Source: Bremia lactucae (Eukaryota; Oomycota; Peronosporomycetes; Peronosporales; Peronosporaceae). Taken from it: a stretch of DNA of 64,000 nt. The position numbers and the translations under genes are program-made. The notes beneath the pieces were generated by a model, which made no database searches, was not told the DNA's origin, and worked only from the letters and a program-made list of their open reading frames with translations. The stretch covers positions 1,128,518 to 1,192,517 of the forward strand of contig NC_090622.1 of NCBI RefSeq assembly GCF_004359215.1, given 5' to 3'. Below are positions 9,729 to 20,716 of this stretch, in pieces (position 1 is the first letter of the stretch; every line of letters begins with the position of its first letter).

Positions 9729-11127
9729 ATGCGGTCAGCGAACTGTGCAAGACTTTCGGCTGCGGTACATGCAGCCGCACACGACGCATTATTGTCTCAT
9801 GCGGCAGACAGCTCGTCTACCGTGTAGACAAGCTGTACTAATGTTGCGAGTGCACTGGTGAGTCACCACGTGAATTCGACTCCTCTTTGGAGGTCGACTA
9901 TGAATGCGAGTTGGACGAAGTGGCCGACTCGGGGTGAGTGGAACAGTCGCCTGAACGTCGTCAGGCGATTGAATATGAGCCTTCCAACAAGAGGGCTCAA
10001 GCGGATGGTTCTGCTAATAGCGTTCGCTATAGAATGTTTAATTCCGACGATGAGGATGATTGCTCATCGCCAGCACCGTCTCCGGTGCCGTCACCCGCAC
10101 ATATTCTGTACGTGGTAATGACGATGGCATAAGCCATCGTAATAAAAACTCTGGTCATACCTCTGCTTCAGTGGGTGCCACTCAGGAGAGTGCAGACAAT
10201 AAATTGTCTCGTCTGCGAACTCAGAAGAAGCTGTGGTTTTTGCTCGAACGGCTTGTCGATGGCTTGTCTGGAGCGACTACCCCTCGCAAAATGTATCCCT
10301 TATTTATTGCGAAAAAGCTAAATGGCCTTGATCCCAGCGCGAAAAACTTTCGCATATTTTTATCTTGATGATTTTCTTCATCAATGGTATAGTGGCAACA
10401 ACAAGCGAGATAAATAGGTCGTTGATGCAAGCCTTGAACGCAATTATTCGCAATCTCAAAGATTGGGTGCATGCTCTCGCTTTAAAAACTTACCGCGATT
10501 CGCGTTAAGTTTGAAAAAAGAACTCCAACCTGTGCAAGGTTTAAATTACATCGGTTGTCTCGTGAGGCAGGAATTCCATGCCTCACATGGGGTGATCCCT
10601 GTCCGTGTTGTTTCGACAACAAGAAACGAGTGAAAGAGGATGTTTACTCCCTTTCTTCGCCCGTGGGAAGGGCTCGCTTCTCTATCGAAATGCGCGATGC
10701 GATTGACGTTTTGCAATCAGTTTACAAGCGCCAGGGGCGCTTGACTTTGGATGTACCTTCTGATTCATCAGATGGGTCTCGTCATACTGACGGACGAGGC
10801 CCTAAACGTCAGCAGCCAGCTGGATCCGAGGCTTCCAGATGTCCTGTTGAGGTGGATAACCGCGCCAGCAAACAAGTTCACTCGTTCGCTACCCCTTCAC
10901 ATCGTAGTGGTTTACGATGCGTTCCACAAGAAAACGTTGACCATCGCGGGAATCCACCAATGGTTGTGGTGGAGGAGGAGAAATTAGATCCGACCTATAT
11001 GTCGGATCTGGAGTCGAAGTTGGAGGAGGGTCTTGATCACGAGCGCGGTAAGCGCCACTCCTTAAAACAGAAGGTGCTGACTCACTGTATCGAACGGTTG
11101 GAAGACCGTTCGAATGGTGCGTATTAA
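9729..11127 (+). pseudogene. Antisense accessory ORF of Ty3-2
   Basis: An ATG at 9729, 125 bp inside the 3' LTR, opens a frame on the strand opposite gag-pol. It is interrupted by stops or frameshifts near 9826, 10100, 10368 and 10505. The last part, to 11127, is open for about 190 codons. Order: Ala/Ser-rich N-terminus, acidic Ser region (SDDEDDCSSPAPSP), central block around KLWFLLERLVDGLSG, Cys block CLTWGDPCPCCF at about 10580-10615, REMRD-like helix (EMRDAIDVLQSVYKRQG), a Pro/Arg linker and a charged C-terminal helix (LESKLEEGLDHERGKRHSLK). No known domain is recognised. Homologues are in Ty3-1, Ty3-4 and Ty3-6. Function unknown. Confidence 0.7.
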
Positions 11128-11175
11128 ATGTTGGAGTACGAACGGAAGTATCAGGCTTCTGGTGACGAGCTGTCG

Positions 11176-11667
11176 TCAGCTCATCGCAATTTCAAATAAC
11201 CTCGGATTCGGCATGAGAGTCTGGCTCGTGGTCAAGAATCTTTTGAGGATTTTTGAAAGGGGTGGTCTGATCCGTCCACGGAAAAAATTGCGTACTGATG
11301 GTACGGGCCTAGCTGACCGACGTAAACGTTGGATGCGTTCGAATCTTTTGTGGAAATTATAGTATGTACGCATTGCCTCTGCGATGCAGTACAGTGAATG
11401 GCTCACAGAACTTGGGTAATAGTTTACTACTACCCACATTAGTGACTACACGCTTAGGTAAGTTTACCGTAGAAAGTAGTACTAGGTCATTAATTTCAAT
11501 GAAAGAACGTTTGCTCTTCCATGTTTGTCTACTTTCCGTTTTTGGCTTTCCACTGCGTTAGCAATGGAATCCTGTAAAAGACGGATTACTGATTCTCGAG
11601 TCGGTAAGAATTCCTCTGCTGACTCATTTATTCTGTCATTGTATGTGCGCTTTGTGTGCGCTGCCAT
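11176..11667 (-). pseudogene. Integrase C-terminal region, broken (Ty3-2)
   Basis: The - strand shows fragments matching the post-core integrase segment of Ty3-4: a helix with EEFLPTRESVIRLLQDSIANAVESQKRKVDKHGRANV at 11482-11667 (split here for reading only) and a downstream SH3-like strand region in shifted frames to about 11180. The antisense ORF ends just beyond it. Confidence 0.55.
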
Positions 11668-11742
11668 GAGATTTTTCTCATCTATGATGTCAGTTGCTTC
11701 GACATCGAGATCATTCGCGCCGTTGGTAACTTCGACGCGTGA

Positions 11743-12711
11743 TCAGCATGAGCCAGAAATGGTTTTGCTCGTGCGAGTCCCCCCCCCCTTTAACGTGAGA
11801 ATCTCTCTAATTGCGTTCGTATGCGTTGTAGACGCATGCACAGAGTTACTAATGACGAATTCGACCATCGGTAAAAATTGGCTCCACTTCGGATACGATT
11901 GGACGTAACCTCGAAGCATCTCTTCGAGGACGCGATTTACGCGTTCCGGCTGACCATCTGACTCTAGATGATCAGAAGTTGACATTGTCAGCCGTGTTCC
12001 GAGAGATCGGAAGACGATCTGATACTGGCGGGGCCAGTAAAAGTCGCGACTTACTTTGAGGTAAGTCTTCTCACGTCCACGATGTCCACTTGTTGGTGCA
12101 TCGTGACACTCATACATGATTAGCAAGCGCAAATCATTGTGAGTTGGGACGAGGACATGTGGAGTGTCACCGGCAACGGCTGTGTAATACAACAAGCCGT
12201 TGCGTGTTGTGTATCGATCGGATGACGATTGATATAAAGCCAGTAAATCTTTATAAGATTTATTGGATGGATTCATTAGATGAACCATTAAACATAGAAG
12301 GTCCTTATCTTCTTTATAGGCTTTCTTTATTTCATCAACTAAGGTTGATGACGGAACACTCGTTGTGAGTGCTGCAACAGTAAAATCACTTTCACTGTTG
12401 GAGTGCACTGCTGACTCGAAATCGGGTCGGCGTGATAACGCATCAGCGACGACATTTTGTCGTCCTGGTTCATATTCGACGAAGAAGTTATACTCCGCGA
12501 AGAAGGATAGCCACCTCGCCTTTAATTGCAAAAGGTGTGCGCTGTTTACGGCCGTGCACAATGATGCATGGTCCGTATATATGATAAACGGTCTATCTCC
12601 GAGAAGATAGACCCTAAATTTAGCCAATGCATATTTCATGGCAAGGAGTTTCAGCTGGTTGGAGCCGACGCGATTGGTAACAGACGACGCGCTCCGCGCC
12701 GTCTGTATCAA
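11743..12711 (-). pseudogene. RNase H to integrase, integrase core deleted in frame (Ty3-2)
   Basis: A 322-codon open frame covers the second half of RNase H (IIYTDHASLCTAV; NVVADALSRRPDFES), a spacer, and the N-terminal HHCC zinc region of integrase (LLIMYECHDAPTSGHRGREKTYLKV). At FYWPRQYQ it jumps directly to the block after the core (GTRLTMSTSDHLESDGQPERVNRVLEEML). The CC of the zinc finger and the first two catalytic Asp are therefore missing, though the frame stays open and the Glu helix is kept. It ends beyond SNSVHASTTHT. This product cannot integrate DNA. Confidence 0.75.
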
Positions 12712-13351
12712 ATTGCATTAATGAGCAGCCGATTGAGAAATCGCTGGCGTCACAGACCACATGGAATGGTCTATCTTGATCTGCAATCGCCAATATGGGC
12801 GATTGCATCAAGCTTTGCTTGATACCTTCAAACGAACCCTGACAATCAGCTTTCCATAACCATTTCTCGTCTTTTTTCAAGAGACGAGAGATATGAACTG
12901 TCATCTCTGCATAATTGCGAGAGTACTTGTGCAAGTACGCCGCTAATCCAAGGAACTTTCTAAGTCCCTTGACATCGACTGGAACTGACCAGTCGGTATT
13001 TGCCTTGATCTTTTCGAAATCAGGGCGCACGCCGTTTTTACCGACGATGCAGCCAAGAAGTGGTATTTCGCTTGCAGCGAATATACACTTATTAAGATTT
13101 GCGTACAACTTATGCGTTCGCATAAGTGTAAGAACCTGACGAACGTGAGTTTTATGAACTTCCGCGTCCGTCTTTCCGTCCATGGCGTCCATAGACGAAA
13201 AGATGGTACTCTTAGACATACCATCTACGATTACGTCTTTCCTAGGTATAGGTGTTTGAGCCGGTACCGTTGCAGCATTCAGTTTATAGAATGCATGCAC
13301 TATCCGCCACCCTCCTGTGGCCTTTCGCACACAGTTCGATGAAATCATCAT
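12620..13351 (-). pseudogene. Reverse transcriptase with in-frame deletion of the catalytic box (Ty3-2, left copy)
   Basis: The 243-codon frame starts with ATGGWRIVHAFYKLNAAT, the RT fingers, and runs to STIFSSMDAMDGKTDAEVHK. It then continues through the palm/thumb block (GVRPDFEKIKANTDW), the connection and early RNase H (FHVVCDASDFSIGCSLM). Compared with Ty3-1 and Ty3-5 the segment holding DLxDGYYQ and YFDD is gone. The missing length is 207 bp in Ty3-1 coordinates (2444 to 2651), a whole number of codons. The frame ends near 12620, where RNase H continues in another frame. Confidence 0.75.
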
Positions 13352-13439
13352 CGTACTGTAAATCTTTTAACGGTTAATGAAATTTCACTACGAGTTTCGA
13401 TGCTGTTATCGATGCACCTGTCGCTAGACGCACCGTCAT
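12726..13439. repeat. Contig-end overlap 1, left copy (714 bp)
   Basis: It is collinear with 13613-14326 (offset 887). It ends exactly at the N gap and its partner begins exactly after the gap. The part from about 12960 to 13439 appears identical; several substitutions are in 12726-12960. Confidence 0.85.
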
Positions 13440-13612
13440 NNNNNNNNNNNNNNNNNNNNNNNNNNNNNNNNNNNNNNNNNNNNNNNNNNNNNNNNNNNNN
13501 NNNNNNNNNNNNNNNNNNNNNNNNNNNNNNNNNNNNNNNNNNNNNNNNNNNNNNNNNNNNNNNNNNNNNNNNNNNNNNNNNNNNNNNNNNNNNNNNNNNN
13601 NNNNNNNNNNNN
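13440..13612. other. Assembly gap (173 N)
   Basis: A run of N inside Ty3-2. Flanks are copies of the same sequence, so the gap length is not informative. Confidence 0.99.
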
Positions 13613-14238
13613 CAGCCGATTGCGAAATCGCTGGCGTCACAGACCACATGGAATGGTCTGTCTTGATCTGCAATCGCCAAGATGGGCGATTGCATCAAGC
13701 TTTGCTTGATACCTTCAAACGAACGCTGACAATCAGCGTTCCAAAGCCATTTCTCGTCTTTTTTCAAGAGATGAGCGAGATGTACTGTCATTTCGGCATA
13801 ATTGCGTGAGTACTTTTGCAAATACGCCGCTAAACCAAGGAACTTTCTAAGTCCCTTGACATCGACTGGAACTGACCAGTCGGTATTTGCCTTGATCTTT
13901 TCGAAATCAGGGCGCACGCCGTTTTTACCGACGATGCAGCCAAGAAGTGGTATTTCGCTTGCAGCGAATATACACTTATTAAGATTTGCGTACAACTTAT
14001 GCGTTCGCATAAGTGTAAGAACCTGACGAACGTGAGTTTTATGAACTTCCGCGTCCGTCTTTCCGTCCATGGCGTCCATAGACGAAAAGATGGTACTCTT
14101 AGACATACCATCTACGATTACGTCTTTCCTAGGTATAGGTGTTTGAGCCGGTACCGTTGCAGCATTCAGTTTATAGAATGCATGCACTATCCGCCACCCT
14201 CCTGTGGCCTTTCGCACACAGTTCGATGAAATCATCAT
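13613..14238 (-). pseudogene. Reverse transcriptase, second copy across the gap (Ty3-2)
   Basis: This is the same reading frame as 12620-13351, with the same in-frame loss of the catalytic box, running from an ATG at 14238 to the gap. It probably duplicates one gene region through the assembly rather than representing a second RT. Confidence 0.7.
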
Positions 14239-14326
14239 CGTACTGTAAATCTTTTAACGGTTAATGAAATTTCACTACGAGTTTCGATGCTGTTATCGAT
14301 GCACCTGTCGCTAGACGCACCGTCAT
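13613..14326. repeat. Contig-end overlap 1, right copy (714 bp)
   Basis: Partner of 12726-13439, beginning at the first base after the N gap. The most economical reading is that two contigs overlap by 714 bp and were not merged. Confidence 0.85.
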
Positions 14327-14602
14327 CCTCGTTGGAGGGATGTCGCGCTCAACATATTTGAGCCTGCGACCCTCTCTTTCTGGCGGTCCGCCTCGCTGTT
14401 GCGATTTCGCTACAACTTCGGACCCGCGCCTGTTGCCCTTTTTGTCATTAGGTCCAAAATTATGTTCAATACCTTTCGGAAATGGGCGTGGGGCACTACA
14501 CTCATGAGCGTAGTGTCCTAATTTTTGACAGCGGTTGCATTTCTGCAATCGCTTTTTGTTCGAAAAGTGAGGTTTCTTGCTTTCGACATGAGAGAGGTCC
14601 AT
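14261..14602 (-). pseudogene. gag C-terminus fused to protease remnant, active site deleted (Ty3-2)
   Basis: The frame has an intact zinc knuckle (CNRCQKLGHYAHEC, CX2CX4HX4C) and a basic linker. It then passes straight into the protease tail (KYVERDIPPTRMTVRL). In Ty3-1 the same positions are separated by the protease active site ALVDCGAS; here that segment is lost and the frame stays open. Downstream of the stop a further deletion of about 1.1 kb (relative to Ty3-1) removes the protease-RT linker. Confidence 0.7.
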
Positions 14603-15790
14603 AGGTTCTGGAATCCCAATTCGTGTTGTCTTGGAGGACGATATGATGACGAACTAGCTTGAGCCTGTCTCAAGCTTAACTCCCCCTGTTCCACAACGGA
14701 TATTGCTTCTTCAAGCGTATTCAGTTCCAAGCGCAACAGGTGGGTCCTTACGGTACCATCCGTAAGACCTTCTCCAAGTCCTATTCGTGGAGGGAGGATT
14801 CAGTCTGGTAGCTTTTCGCCTTCACCGCCCCCCTCACCCGAACGACGCTCGACTCACAGTCGGCGTCACCATCGATCTCCTTAGCCAGATGGGGATATGT
14901 GACTTCATTTGGGTCCACGGTTTCAGACGACGCACGTAAAATACGGGGTGCGTCTTCATATACGGGGGAAGGATTGCCTATAATTTAGGTCTCCAACCTC
15001 ATCAACCACCGTAAAGGGCCCAATGAAACGCGGCAGCAACTTCGTATTATTTCCAGGTAGTACAGAAATTTGCATGAACACCGTGTGTCCATGGACTGGG
15101 TTGTTTGTTATACAACTCGCTAAGAGTCGTATGTGCTGGGCATATGCATGAACATCGCGCTTGTCTTGCTTGAGTTTCAGAAGCACTGAATGAGCTCAAA
15201 ACTCAGCCCTTGGCGGTTCAAACGTCTGTTTGAGCCGGGCTTTAAAAGCCTTTAGCGACGCAAAGACGTATGGGTCGCGCAACTTAAGGCCCAATGCCCA
15301 AGTTTTGGCACGACCTGCCAAATTTGATTGTGCGAATGCGACTTGCATTTGTTCGTCGACGATGTGACGTGCCCTTATGGCATCGTCCAACTCGAAAAAA
15401 CATCCTAAGAGGGAGTCTTCTTCGACTCCCCTATACTAGAGATATTCATCTTTAGAGTTTCGGGACGACGCATATGCGTCATCTTAGGTACAGGGTCTGT
15501 ACCTGTTGTAACTTCAACAGTTCTGCCTGTTGAGAGCCTTGCTGATTCAGCAAGGCTACCTTCTCCTTCCATCTCGTCAAGTTCATGTTGTATGAACTTG
15601 GCGATGGCTGGATGGAGGGCATCTCTGTCCAAACCGGACAGCATGGCCAAGATGGCATCGCTTTCTACGGTCGAACTCATTCGTTCGACCGCACTTCTTT
15701 GTATATCACTTAGAAAGAGTAGCTATCACGTGAAACGTGATGCGTATTCCCATCATATGCTTATGAGTGGGATCGAATCTCAATGTGCGC
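14518..15790 (-). pseudogene. gag N-terminal and middle part, broken (Ty3-2)
   Basis: Fragments on the - strand: MSSTVESDAILAMLSGLDRD at 15680, a capsid-like block with QVAFAQSNLAGRAKTWALGL (15196-15390), then short pieces to the knuckle at 14602. The capsid-like block resembles the Retrotrans_gag pattern. Frameshifts separate all pieces. A copy of the segment to the right of 15513 recurs at 18116 onward. Confidence 0.65.
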
Positions 15791-15814
15791 CGTGTGCGGA
15801 TAGCTTGCTATGCG

Positions 15815-16249
15815 TGTGTTTCAGTACAAGTCCACTTCGCACTGCTTGAGTTGCGAGTAGTGCCTTACGTCACTTCACGTACACTAGTACGCGCAGAGGA
15901 AGACTTCTCTTTAAAGACAACTACTGCAACGAACTACCTTAAAGAGGGTGAAATGAAAACTGTATTAATATAATTAAGTTTCTTCTTCTTTTTATCTGTT
16001 AATGCTGACTTAATTATAAACTAATACTAAACGTGCAATTGAAATCTTATCTGTCTCTCTCTCTTTGTTTACGATTTCAGCTGATTAATCTGCGGGATAA
16101 TTAGATATAACAACTTATACCTATTTATGGATAATATTTCCGAGCATTACTTTATAAAGTAATACTCTCCAAATATTATCTGCCTTTTAGATAATATATT
16201 AATTAACAACCTTAAGTGTCATTTTCATGTAACGATACACCCCGTTACA
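15815..16249 (-). repeat. 5' LTR of Ty3-2 (LTR-b)
   Basis: On the - strand it begins at 16249 with TGTAACGGGGTGTATCG. The inner end lacks the usual GTGCCCCGTTACA and primer site, so its left border is approximate. The second copy from the assembly overlap is at about 18417-18851. Confidence 0.75.
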
Positions 16250-16796
16250 CGGTTGAATCGCGGGTCCAGCAAATGAGCGGCTCCGATTGTTTAAATTTAA
16301 GTATTTCTTTGTGTTTTCAGCAAGTATGGAAGCCAAGAACGGTCGAGCTGCGACTGCGGAGGCGGCTTGTCGGCAAACAGCTGCGTCGACGCTATTTCGC
16401 TAAGTACAGTGCATGAAGGTCGTCTCGAAGTGGCAAAATCGAAACTGAGTAACCAGAAGTATCCCGGACGCAACGGTAGTACAAAACGTAACTTCCGCTT
16501 TGCACGGGATTGCGGAGCCCCCCCCCAGCTTTTGCTGTTTACGGCAGCACAAAGCCGCGGCGACTGAATAAATTTAGACATTCGGTAGCTGAAAATTGTG
16601 GCAGGTTTCGGGCAACCTCTCCATTGACGAGGATTTGATACGTTTGCCTCACGTAGCGGTGGGCAAGCTACCTTCCAACGAGGAAGCGTTGATTCACACC
16701 CGCATCCTTCAGTGCATGCGGCGTTCGATAGGAGTTTGCAATAACTTCGTAGTACCTCCAGGTATTATAGTAACTGCATTTTTAGAGTAGCAGTAC
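16250..16796. other. Unassigned sequence between Ty3-2 and Ty3-3
   Basis: About 550 bp between the LTR of Ty3-2 and the pol tail of Ty3-3, also present at 18852-19398. A short + frame starting at 16332 (ATGGAAGCCAAG) has no recognised family. It could be leftover 3' sequence of Ty3-3. Confidence 0.35.
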
Positions 16797-17021
16797 TTAA
16801 TAGTACTTTTCGCCCACTTTAAAGCGTTCATTATTGTTGGGACCATTTCGGTCCGCATATTCTTTTTGCTTGTCCTGTGCGCTTGCCATCGCGTTACGGA
16901 CTTTAAGTGTGATGGCTAATCGCTCATCCACAGAGCGTTGAGTCTCGCTAGCGCTTGTAGCATCAGACTCGCGTATGATTCCGCCGAGAGGTCGGTGATA
17001 AGGCGTAGTTTTAATAACCAC
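16797..17021 (-). pseudogene. Post-integrase fragment of Ty3-3 (left overlap copy)
   Basis: Identical to 19399-19623. It contains the family block MASAQDKQKEYADRNG, matching DSQDKQKEQADAKG in Ty3-5, in the helix that follows the integrase core. It ends at a stop after KVGEKYY. Confidence 0.6.
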
Positions 17022-17338
17022 TGCTAAAAAAAAATTTTGGCAGGGTCACAAAGGCATTTTTCAGTCGTTGTGATGATACCTCACGGGTCATCGTCATATT
17101 GACGAAACTATGTTCCTCTTTCGCACCGAGTATTGTGAGGGGCCCTCCTCCACTAAGACTCGGGCTGCGAACAAACGAGTGGCGTCCGAAGATGGCGCAC
17201 CCGTTTATACAAAACGGTGTCTCACTTGTACTGGCGTTGAACTGATATTTATAGCGAACTCCATAAAGGGCAATGCTTGCTCCACTCTTTGGGTGTTGCT
17301 ATAGTGCGTAAGACATCCGCCACGACCCGATTCGCACG

Positions 17339-18110
17339 TTATGCTTGGTCATCGGACTGGGGATGATCTGCGGTCGACATGTGGAGCTTGCTACCTAGCA
17401 GCTCAAACACATGTCGCCAAAATCCAGACGTAAACCGAGGATCCCGGTCCGATACTATGGACTCGGGCATCCCGTGAAGTCGGTAAACATGATCCAGGAA
17501 CAAGATATCTGCCTCCTTGCCTGTGATCGATGTCTTACATGGTGCTAAATGCACCATTTTACTTCGTCTGTCCGCAAAGACGACGAGCCCCTTCCGACCC
17601 TTATGATCGGGCGGCATGCCAAACATGAAGTCCAGACTTACTGACTTCCAACAGTTGGTTGGAATCGGTAGCGGCTTTAGTGGCGCACTGCTGGACGGTG
17701 CAGGCTTAATGCGCTGACACCGTTCGAAAGAGCGAATAAGTTGGCCAACCATCTATATAAGTGTGGCCACTAAAATTCCTCTGACACTCGTAAGAATGTC
17801 TTTTCACGGCCCAGATGCCCACTAGATGGTGCATCATGGAGCTCGTGAAGGATCATCAACTTGAGATCTGTATCATGAGGCACATAGGTTCTCAAGGGAT
17901 CACAAGGTGACAGCTGATGCCATAACAGGCCATCGCTGTAGCTAAAGCGATTGAGCTTAGCTTTCAGGTGCGACGGAAGGGAAACCTTTCGTCCACCGAA
18001 GTGATCCAACAGCAGGCGACAGTGGTCGTCCTGACTGTAGCTCTCTTTTATCTCAGAGGCCAATGAGCTCGTCACGTGGTATGCCTTCATGGCTGCCAAC
18101 GTCGACGGCT
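17339..18110 (-). pseudogene. Integrase of Ty3-3 (left overlap copy)
   Basis: This repeats 19941-20715 with scattered substitutions, all near its right end. Zinc region (ELHDAPSSGHLGREKTFL, FERCQRI) and core (SLDFMFGMPPD, SDRDPRFTSGFW) are readable. It ends at the single N at 18115, where the sequence returns to gag of Ty3-2. Confidence 0.65.
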
Positions 18111-18114
18111 GAAA

Positions 18115-18115
18115 N
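18115..18115. other. Single N at a contig joint
   Basis: The N marks a jump from Ty3-3 integrase back to Ty3-2 gag, with the preceding 2.6 kb repeated afterward. Confidence 0.95.
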
Positions 18116-20716
18116 TCAACAGTTCTGCCTGTTGAGAGCCTTGCTGATTCAGCAAGGCTACCTTCTCCTTCCATCTCGTCAAGTTCATGTTGTATGAACT
18201 TGGCGATGGCTGGATGGAGGGCATCTCTGTCCAAACCGGACAGCATGGCCAAGATGGCATCGCTTTCTACGGTCGAACTCATTCGTTCGACCGCACTTCT
18301 TTGTATATCACTTAGAAAGAGTAGCTATCACGTGAAACGTGATGCGTATTCCCATCATATGCTTATGAGTGGGATCGAATCTCAATGTGCGCCGTGTGCG
18401 GATAGCTTGCTATGCGTGTGTTTCAGTACAAGTCCACTTCGCACTGCTTGAGTTGCGAGTAGTGCCTTACGTCACTTCACGTACACTAGTACGCGCAGAG
18501 GAAGACTTCTCTTTAAAGACAACTACTGCAACGAACTACCTTAAAGAGGGTGAAATGAAAACTGTATTAATATAATTAAGTTTCTTCTTCTTTTTATCTG
18601 TTAATGCTGACTTAATTATAAACTAATACTAAACGTGCAATTGAAATCTTATCTGTCTCTCTCTCTTTGTTTACGATTTCAGCTGATTAATCTGCGGGAT
18701 AATTAGATATAACAACTTATACCTATTTATGGATAATATTTCCGAGCATTACTTTATAAAGTAATACTCTCCAAATATTATCTGCCTTTTAGATAATATA
18801 TTAATTAACAACCTTAAGTGTCATTTTCATGTAACGATACACCCCGTTACACGGTTGAATCGCGGGTCCAGCAAATGAGCGGCTCCGATTGTTTAAATTT
18901 AAGTATTTCTTTGTGTTTTCAGCAAGTATGGAAGCCAAGAACGGTCGAGCTGCGACTGCGGAGGCGGCTTGTCGGCAAACAGCTGCGTCGACGCTATTTC
19001 GCTAAGTACAGTGCATGAAGGTCGTCTCGAAGTGGCAAAATCGAAACTGAGTAACCAGAAGTATCCCGGACGCAACGGTAGTACAAAACGTAACTTCCGC
19101 TTTGCACGGGATTGCGGAGCCCCCCCCCAGCTTTTGCTGTTTACGGCAGCACAAAGCCGCGGCGACTGAATAAATTTAGACATTCGGTAGCTGAAAATTG
19201 TGGCAGGTTTCGGGCAACCTCTCCATTGACGAGGATTTGATACGTTTGCCTCACGTAGCGGTGGGCAAGCTACCTTCCAACGAGGAAGCGTTGATTCACA
19301 CCCGCATCCTTCAGTGCATGCGGCGTTCGATAGGAGTTTGCAATAACTTCGTAGTACCTCCAGGTATTATAGTAACTGCATTTTTAGAGTAGCAGTACTT
19401 AATAGTACTTTTCGCCCACTTTAAAGCGTTCATTATTGTTGGGACCATTTCGGTCCGCATATTCTTTTTGCTTGTCCTGTGCGCTTGCCATCGCGTTACG
19501 GACTTTAAGTGTGATGGCTAATCGCTCATCCACAGAGCGTTGAGTCTCGCTAGCGCTTGTAGCATCAGACTCGCGTATGATTCCGCCGAGAGGTCGGTGA
19601 TAAGGCGTAGTTTTAATAACCACTGCTAAAAAAAAATTTTGGCAGGGTCACAAAGGCATTTTTCAGTCGTTGTGATGATACCTCACGGGTCATCGTCATA
19701 TTGACGAAACTATGTTCCTCTTTCGCACCGAGTATTGTGAGGGGCCCTCCTCCACTAAGACTCGGGCTGCGAACAAACGAGTGGCGTCCGAAGATGGCGC
19801 ACCCGTTTATACAAAACGGTGTCTCACTTGTACTGGCGTTGAACTGATATTTATAGCGAACTCCATAAAGGGCAATGCTTGCTCCACTCTTTGGGTGTTG
19901 CTATAGTGCGTAAGACATCCGCCACGACCCGATTCGCACGTTATGCTTGGTCATCGGACTGGGGATGATCTGCGGTCGACATGTGGAGCTTGCTACCTAG
20001 CAGCTCAAACACATGTCGCCAAAATCCAGACGTAAACCGAGGATCCCGGTCCGATACTATGGACTCGGGCATCCCGTGAAGTCGGTAAACATGATCCAGG
20101 AACAAGATATCTGCCTCCTTGCCTGTGATCGATGTCTTACATGGTGCTAAATGCACCATCTTGCTTAGTCTGTCTACAAAGACGACTAGCCCTGTCCGAC
20201 CCTTATGATCGGGCGGCATGCCAAACATGAAGTCCAGGCTTACTGACTTCCAACAGTTGGTTGGAATCGGTAGCGGCTTTAGTGGCGCACTGCTGGACGG
20301 TGCAGGCTTAATGCGCTGACACCGTTCGAAAGAGCGAATAAGTTGGCCAACCATCTATATAAGTGTGGCCACTAAAATTCCTCTGACACTCGTAAGAATG
20401 TCTTTTCACGGCCCAGATGCCCACTAGATGGTGCATCATAGAGCTCGTGAAGGATCATCAACTTGAGATCTGTGTCATGAGGCACATAGGTTCTCAAGGG
20501 ATCACAAGGTGACAGCTGATGCCATAACAGGCCATCGCTGTAGCTAAAGCGATTGAGCTGAGCTTTCAGGTGCGACGGAAGGGATATCTTTCGTCCACCA
20601 AAGTCATCCAACAGCAGGTGACAATGGTCGTCCTGACTGTAGCTCTCTTTTATCTCAGAGGCCAATGAGCTCCTCACGTAGTATGCCTGCATGGCTGCCA
20701 ACGTTGACGAATGAAA
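18116..20716. repeat. Contig-end overlap 2, right copy (about 2.6 kb)
   Basis: Partner of 15513-18114, starting at the first base after the N. Gene pieces at 18194-20354 in this stretch duplicate those at 15592-17752. Confidence 0.85.

Larger units (their letters stand above)
9168..16249 (-). mobile_element. Ty3-2: Ty3/gypsy retrotransposon of the LTR-b family, catalytically deleted
   Basis: On the - strand: 5' LTR (15815-16249), gag (about 14261-15790), protease remnant, RT (13351-12620, repeated across the gap), RNase H/integrase (12711-11743), integrase C-terminus (about 11180-11440) and 3' LTR (9168-9604). The antisense ORF reads + from 9729. The 5' LTR end next to gag is altered and the primer site is not recognisable. 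Frames are long, but protease, RT and integrase cores are deleted in frame. It must depend on other copies if it moves at all. Confidence 0.85.
15513..18114. repeat. Contig-end overlap 2, left copy (about 2.6 kb)
   Basis: It is collinear with 18116-20716 (offset 2,602) and ends at the single N at 18115. It covers gag start and 5' LTR of Ty3-2 plus integrase of Ty3-3. From 15513 to about 17540 the copies look identical; substitutions cluster in the last 570 bp. Confidence 0.85.

Noticed and set aside
9720..11127. Reading the 3' ORF as an env-like gene
   Set aside because: An env gene would lie on the gag-pol strand and have a signal peptide and a transmembrane anchor. These frames are antisense and hydrophilic.
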